DNA of 64,000 nt, taken from the NCBI GenBank assembly GCA_020809705.1, contig CP085829.1, forward strand, positions 6,510,001-6,574,000, read 5' to 3'. Positions 58,723-64,000 of this stretch are shown in pieces (position 1 is the stretch's first letter; each line of letters opens with the position of its first letter). The notes under the pieces were generated by a model, which saw only the letters and a list, made by a program, of their open reading frames with translations, was not told the origin of the DNA and ran no database searches. Origin of the DNA: Calonectria ilicicola (taxonomy: Eukaryota > Ascomycota > Sordariomycetes > Hypocreales > Nectriaceae). A program made the position numbers and the translations under genes.

Positions 58723-60698
58723 CTATCTTAAGGAACTTCTAAATAGTTGACGGAAACCCTTGCTCTTTTTCTTGACATTCTTCTCAGCATTCTTCCCGGA
58801 ATTCTCACGTAACACTAATCTAGCGGCTGCCTCGAAGACCTCCTTCACGCCATCATTCATTTTGGTAGAGCATTCTAGGTAGTCTATTGAACCGATTTCT
58901 TCAGAAACTTTAATTCCCTGAGAGACTACTTAGCATATTTCCGGGTTCGAAGACTGGGGAGCATACCTCCCCCAAGCTCACTGGGTTTTGGTTAATCTTT
59001 TCAAGTTCCTCAATAACCTTTGGGTTATTGCGAAGATCTTTCTTTAAGCCAACCAGAAGAAGCGGCACCTGTGGGCAAAAATGTCGAACTTCGTGGATCC
59101 ACTATAAACATGTTAGTATTTAAAAGCTCATGAGTAAAATAGTGTGTACTTTTTCTTGTATATTATCAAGTGAATCGGGGTTGTCTATAGAAAAGCATAT
59201 TCCTATCACGTGAGAATTGGGATACGCAAGCGGTCGAATGCGATCGTAGCCTTCAAGGCCGGCAGTGTCACAGACAGAAAGTTCGACAACCTCCCCGTCG
59301 ATCACCACATCACCAACGAAGTACTCCGACACCGTTGGAGGATGAGACTGAGAAAATGAGCCATGATCATTCTCTGCACAGGTGGGTGAATCTTACGTTT
59401 AGAAAATAGCCCCGGAAAAACATGCTTGCCATGGTAAGGTCAGTCTGCGTCTTAAAAGCCTGGCAGCGACTTACGTGAGAAGATTCGTTTTCCCGCAAGC
59501 TGGATCACCGACAAGGACAACCTTTCTTTGGAATTTGGCTTGAGAGACGGCAAGCTGAGTCCCTATGGATTGTGGGAGAGACGAAAGATCGGATTGATCT
59601 TGTTGCTTTCTTTCAGTTGCTAATACTTCTGTATCAACTGATGAAGGTGCCGAAGAAATCTGATCCCAACCCGATCTTGTTCCTTCGTTGAATTGAGTGG
59701 GCGGGCTACCCATTATCGTTGGGTCTAGATCTTTTGCAGAGTGACTTCCTGTTTATCACCATCAATTCAATTCAGGCTGCGTTCTGACTTTCATTAAAGG
59801 ACGTGGAGTGTGACCTACTAGTGTTTTTTATCGTAGTCAAAGTATCAACAACTGAATCATGCTTCCACGCACCGAGGAATGGCTCTTTCTGTGTGTTAGG
59901 AGCCACTAGCTGGGAGGAACGAACATATATATCGACATCGCTCTTGGAATTGTCCGGAAGCATGCTCCCATTCGGCGGGATATCTGCTTCACCTACCTTA
60001 CCAGCCATATCAGTGAAGCTCGGTCGCCGGGACGCCGCAAGGCTGCCACGATCAGAGTCCCAGTCTACATCGTTGCAAACCGTCGCTGCATATGAGGTGA
60101 GGCTGTCGAGGTACTGCTCGAGAACATAGTTTTGACCACCGGCAGTGGGCGGGATGAGTTCACCGGCAACAATTGCCCGCAGCCGCGTCAATTCCTCCAT
60201 GATTTGTGGGATCTGGCTTGTGTCTTGCTTGATTTCGTGGATATCATCTCGGATAACGGATGTGTCTTCTTTTATCGCTTTGGATAGAGACACTGATACC
60301 AGCTCAAGCACCAAATTCAGCGAGGCACGGTGGGCCTCGAGCGACATGCGGAGGCCTGTGACCTCTGTCTTGCCAAAAGCGACCCATCTTGCCGCTCCGG
60401 CCTTGCCATCATGCTTGGCGAGGACGTCGTTGATACTATCTATGACGTTCGAGCAATTTGTAATGATGGAGATGATTTGTGTCTGGAGAGATTCAGGGAG
60501 CAGTCGGTCATCGCTAACAGCAGTATCTTCCTTGAGCAGCTCAAGCACAAGATGCAATTGCGACAGCTCAACGGTGATGGCGTTCAGATCAGACCGGGCT
60601 TCGCGACAGCCGCGGACGAAATCCGTGATGGCTATCGTCGTCTTGCCCACAGCCCCAATGAGCCCCAGACAACCGGTGGTTATCGATAATGGATCCAT
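58723..60698 (-). CDS. HeLo-like N-terminal domain fused to an atypical Rho-family GTPase
   Basis: Proposed single gene with exons 60698-59819, 59748-59475, 59424-59397, 59347-59150, 59101-58967 and 58917-58723, in phase, giving 569 residues. Residues 1-about 200 start MDPLSITTGCLGLIGAVGKT and match the fungal HeLo-like / STAND N-terminal domain (PF17111 type). The second part is a Rho GTPase: P-loop GDPACGKT, switch I TVSEYF, DTAGLEGYDRIRPLAY, KWIHEVRHFCP, GLKKDLR, ECSAK. Position 14 (RhoA numbering) is Pro instead of Gly and Gln63 is Leu, changes tied to altered GTPase activity in Ras/Rho. There is no CAAX box; the tail is basic (NVKKKSKGFRQLFR). Without the 70-nt intron (59749-59818) there would be two adjacent genes, 60698-59772 and 59713-58723. 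The fusion keeps frame with no stop, so I favour it. Confidence 0.72.
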
Positions 60699-61267
60699 GC
60701 TGTGTGTGGAGTTGTGACATCGTCAAGGATGAAGAAGACTGTCGCGGGGCTGCGCCGATATTGAGCCGGGCTTTGGGTAGTCCGTCTAGCCACACAACAT
60801 GGTGGGATAAAACGACAGCCACAGAGATGGAGGCGAGTAAAGACACTAATTATTGCACTACTGCAAGCCACAAGATACAAGCAATAATCTCAACCTCCGC
60901 CAGGAGAAATGGTGCATCCATACAAGTGAGCGCGTTATTTTTGACTGTAACCTTTCTTCTTGATCACCATCTTCCTCTTCTTCCGACCTTTCCAAAAACC
61001 CTGATACTTACAGGTCATCTCCATCGTCAAGAAAGCATTTAACTCTCATCACAAGATGCCTTCCACCTCATCTATTGCGAAGTCAAAACAAAACATATTT
61101 CCAAGATCCGGGCAGGAATCATCGCCATCGGTCGGGGTCTCCATTGTCTGTACCCCTTCATCTGTAAAAAGTGGTGAGTTTCTTAACGAAGGATTTTTCA
61201 ACTCTGCATCCGCCGTTCCAATCTCTCGATATACCAGCACGTTTGAATTCAAATTGCTTTTTCTATC
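60699..61267. other. intergenic upstream of the HeLo-Rho gene
   Basis: 569 bases. A 67-codon minus-strand frame (61049-61252) with an acidic ending could be an alternative last exon of the C2H2 gene, but no convincing acceptor was found. Confidence 0.45.
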
Positions 61268-62726
61268 TTAATTGAGCTCTTCAGCTTCGACTTGATGTGA
61301 ACTAATTTGTTTCGTGGTACAAAACCTATCAGGGGCTCTAGAGGTTTCAATTTGTAGCCGTTTGATTATGACCTTTGCGAGTTTGTCAATAAGTGTAGTA
61401 TCCAGTCCGTTAAAGCTTTCAGTCTCTGAAATATCTGAAATAATGCTTGGTCCACGATGAGACCAAAGCTCTTCCAACAGAGGGATCGTTTCCTCCAGAC
61501 AATTCCCCATAAAGCAAGATGCTGGTCGGGTCTTATTTAGAAAGATGATATCCCATAATTTAAACCATTTTTCTTCAACCTCTTTGCATTCCCCAAGGCC
61601 ATTATTTGCCTCCTCTAGCTGTTCGTTTGATACAATATACGATGGAGAGTTGTGATCACCATCACATCGACTTTGTGCAGAGTTCTTGTCTTCAGAATCT
61701 GTCACTCCGAATTCTTGATTGCATCGAGGACAAGAAATGTCTTCATTGGAGTCGATATGTTTCCTTTTTATATGTTGTTTAACGTCTTTGACTCTGCGAA
61801 GTTCATATCTCGAGCAACCATGATATTTTTGGGGGTCTAATTTGTAAAACGGACAGGCCAGAACCTGTGATGATTGTGATTGAAGGCTTTTCGTACGCTT
61901 TTTCGGTAAAATATGGTCTTGTTCTTCAAGTACGTGTCGTTTCAAAAGATCCCGCTTGAGAGGTGGTAATGGCATTGCGGCTGGCTTTTGTTGCTCGCTC
62001 TGTGGCTGAACTATAGTAAAGGGATCCTTGAGGCCAGTCGGCTCTGATGAGAAATTAAACAAATCAGCGAAAGGTGAATTGTCGGAGCTCGTTAGCTGGG
62101 TTGGACAAATGAAGTCAGGGTGATGTTGCCAGGCGCCGATCCCACTAGCATCGCCTCCAAAGCCCATTTTACTCAACTCAAAGTCAGGTACATTATTGTC
62201 ATATTCGGCGAGGCTATTCCAAGTAGCGGTTTTAGAACAGATTGTCAGATCAGAACTGGTGGGGCAGTTGCTTAGTTCGTGATGTGCAGACTGACTACCG
62301 CCGAAAGAGAGACTGGGACATGCTATTTCGTGATAGATTAATCATAGGTTCTGTAACAGAATGCTTCCTTAAACACTTACTCGAAAAGTCTTGGCTATCC
62401 AAAAAGACTTTCGTAAGCAAATCAGTATTCCCTGGTTCGCAATCTTCCAAATTGTGTCAACACCGCCTCCATCGTAGCAGACTGGGATCCTCACCCTGAT
62501 TCATAGCTCCATTCACGGCCATGGGTTGTTCAAATATCTCTCGCATAGCTGCTTGATTGAACCCACACTGAGTTCCGTCTCGGGACTCAGAAATAGAATC
62601 GCAGCCTACAAACGGCACGGTCATTCTCCTAAGAAAGGCCGCATTGCTTGGCGCCCGTGTCCCCCGCCTTTTCGCAGCCTGATACTTGGAAGTCAAATCC
62701 CCTTGCCCTTGATTTCTCCCAAACAT
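61268..62726 (-). CDS. fungal C2H2-type zinc-finger protein
   Basis: Three exons, 62726-62495, 62443-62381 and 62322-61268, in phase, giving 449 residues. The apparent TGA after RWRRC lies inside the first intron (62494-62444, GTGAGG...GAAG), so the gene is intact. The N-terminal third is low-complexity and polar (MFGRNQGQGDL...). A basic patch LPKKRTKS precedes the characteristic fungal module LACPFYKLDPQKYHGCSRYELRRVKDVKQHIKRKH then ISCPRCNQEF, a paired Cys/His zinc site in which the first Cys is in ACPFYK and the His pair in QHIKRKH. The C-terminal part is helical and acidic. Proteins with this module are common in Pezizomycotina, often near STAND/NLR-type genes, and are uncharacterised. 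It lies directly upstream of the HeLo-Rho gene on the same strand. Confidence 0.82.
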
Positions 62727-64000
62727 TGTTTTCGAGTGACTGGGTAAAATCAAAATAGTTTAGATAAATTCGCGCGAACGCACTGTGGGGCTTAGACTAT
62801 TCAGACAGTATTGGAGGGAAGTAAGAATATGGACACCATTCGAAATTGAGGGGAAGACTGGACCCTGAGAAACCACAAATGTGAGAAAGACGAATGTACA
62901 TGATACCTAGCAATCCAAGGGGGGGTGTACATTCTTGTACTGCTTTCGTCGCAAGGTTGAACCAAGACATGCCAACACACGTGTCATGGGCAGCTGGGAT
63001 AAGATTTGTCGAAACCGACCGGTTAGGCGACATCAGGGCAGACACGGGTAGGTTGATCGCCGGCTACTGAGACAATTACTGAGATGTACAACAAGCGGGG
63101 TATGACGTGGCGGAGGCAGTGTAGTGGAAGTTGTTCACTTTTGTGCGCGATTGCGTATCAAAGTGCAATTGGGTACCAATGCGCACTTTGTGATTATGCC
63201 TATCCCATCACACGGCGCCTCATGCTGTACAAAGACTCCACCATGCGCAAATCACATTTCTTAAAAAGGGGATTAGCAGATTTGGATGGTTGAAATCCCC
63301 TTTGATGTGACAAAACGATGACGATACTGCCGATGCAGCTCATTGGTGGTCTTTTCGATTCCCCGCAAATTGCTGGTAGGGCATACTCACGACGACACAG
63401 CCTTACTATGCATAAGTTCTGCATTTGATTGGCATGAAATGGACGAACGAATAGTAGGAATAAACTATCCAAACCCGGTTTAATAATCCCTCAGTGCCGA
63501 TTAGCCCACCTAGATATCCCATGTGAGTAATCGGAGAAGAGCATCTACCTTTTGTGCGTTGTGTATAAATAATGAGCATGCTACTTGGGTCCCTGCATGC
63601 CCATGTTATTGGTTCTCATGAACAAGCTACAGAAACCAAATTAGTATTCAATCAGTTAAAATATCTGGCTTATTTTGGAGTGAGTATTCTATTCATTTTA
63701 ATTGAAATCTGCCCTTAATCAACCCACGCGTCTCACATTTTTGCCCATGCGGATGTCATCACGCTACTGTCTCAATTTTCCTTTTCGCGCGAGCTCGGAT
63801 TTTTTTCTGGGCACTAACACCCTAGTCCGCCCTGTGTTGGTGGTGGCTGGTGAAGGTCTCTGTGGTCGCCTTTCAACCGAAAATGAAATTACAATGCAGA
63901 AATATTCACAAAAACAATACGCCCCGCAAATTTGGTGTTTTCATAGTAATTAGACTGGGTCCTGCACTGCCAGTGTTATAAGCCTTTTTCTAGTTTGCAT
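62727..64000. other. no supported gene
   Basis: 1.27 kb with four short ORFs (62797-63045, 63084-63293, 63200-63472, 63702-63953), none with a recognisable family, splice-linked exons or composition unlike spacer. Probably the promoter of the C2H2 gene and upstream sequence. Confidence 0.5.

Noticed and set aside
61049..61252. 67-codon minus-strand ORF
   Set aside because: Could be an alternative last exon of the C2H2 gene, but no convincing acceptor joins it.
62470..62480. Apparent nonsense codon in the C2H2 gene after RWRRC
   Set aside because: It lies inside a 51-nt intron with canonical ends and correct phase.
62797..63953. Four short ORFs at the right end of the window
   Set aside because: No recognisable motif, no paired exons, composition like spacer.

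Overview
This window is nuclear DNA of a filamentous ascomycete (Pezizomycotina); I cannot name the genus. The evidence is dense short introns (about 41-106 nt, GTRNGT-type donors, CTAAC/CTGAC-like branch sites), Zn2Cys6 and C2H2 fungal regulators, a HeLo-like domain, a tRNA-Leu(UAG) with an intron, and an AT-rich retroelement whose changes are almost all C-to-T and G-to-A, the signature of repeat-induced point mutation (RIP). Exon structures were built by hand from splice signals and frame continuity.

Layout. (A) 1-12.4 kb looks like secondary metabolism: the 3' end of an O-methyltransferase, a P450 with a nonsense codon, a single-pass membrane protein, a 360-bp TA-flanked inverted-repeat element, a UbiA-type membrane prenyltransferase/cyclase, a secreted tyrosinase and a secreted lactonase-type beta-propeller. 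(B) 12.9-34 kb looks like a small-molecule catabolic cluster in divergent pairs: quinate/sugar-type MFS permease, RraA-like aldolase, class II aldolase, FAH-family hydrolase, PhyH-type dioxygenase, 6-phosphogluconate-dehydrogenase-like enzyme and a Zn2Cys6 regulator. The dehydrogenase gene is split by a 7,671-bp Ty3/Gypsy LTR element with a CTAAC target-site duplication, and the regulator has an in-frame TAG, so the pathway is probably broken in this strain. (C) 35-38.7 kb holds an acetyl-CoA-synthetase paralogue and an alpha/beta hydrolase.

(D) 39.2-55.5 kb is the most interesting part: LovD-like serine acyltransferase/esterase, Rid-family protein, maltose-acetyltransferase-like enzyme, APC permease, monoamine-oxidase-like flavoenzyme ending in SKL, short-chain dehydrogenase, Fungal_trans_2 regulator, (R)-selective amine transaminase-like enzyme and a D-amino-acid oxidase ending in SKL. 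A 19-bp sequence is identical in two divergent promoters, and a 10-bp core (CCnnATTnGG) recurs in four intergenic regions of this block. I read it as a co-regulated, partly peroxisomal amine / D-amino-acid utilisation cluster.

(E) 56-64 kb: a secreted SMP-30-like propeller, an AT-rich degenerate block, a gene that on splice evidence fuses a HeLo-like N-terminal domain to an atypical Rho GTPase (Gln61-to-Leu-type and Gly12-to-Pro-type positions, no CAAX box), and a fungal C2H2 protein. The last 1.3 kb has no gene I can support.
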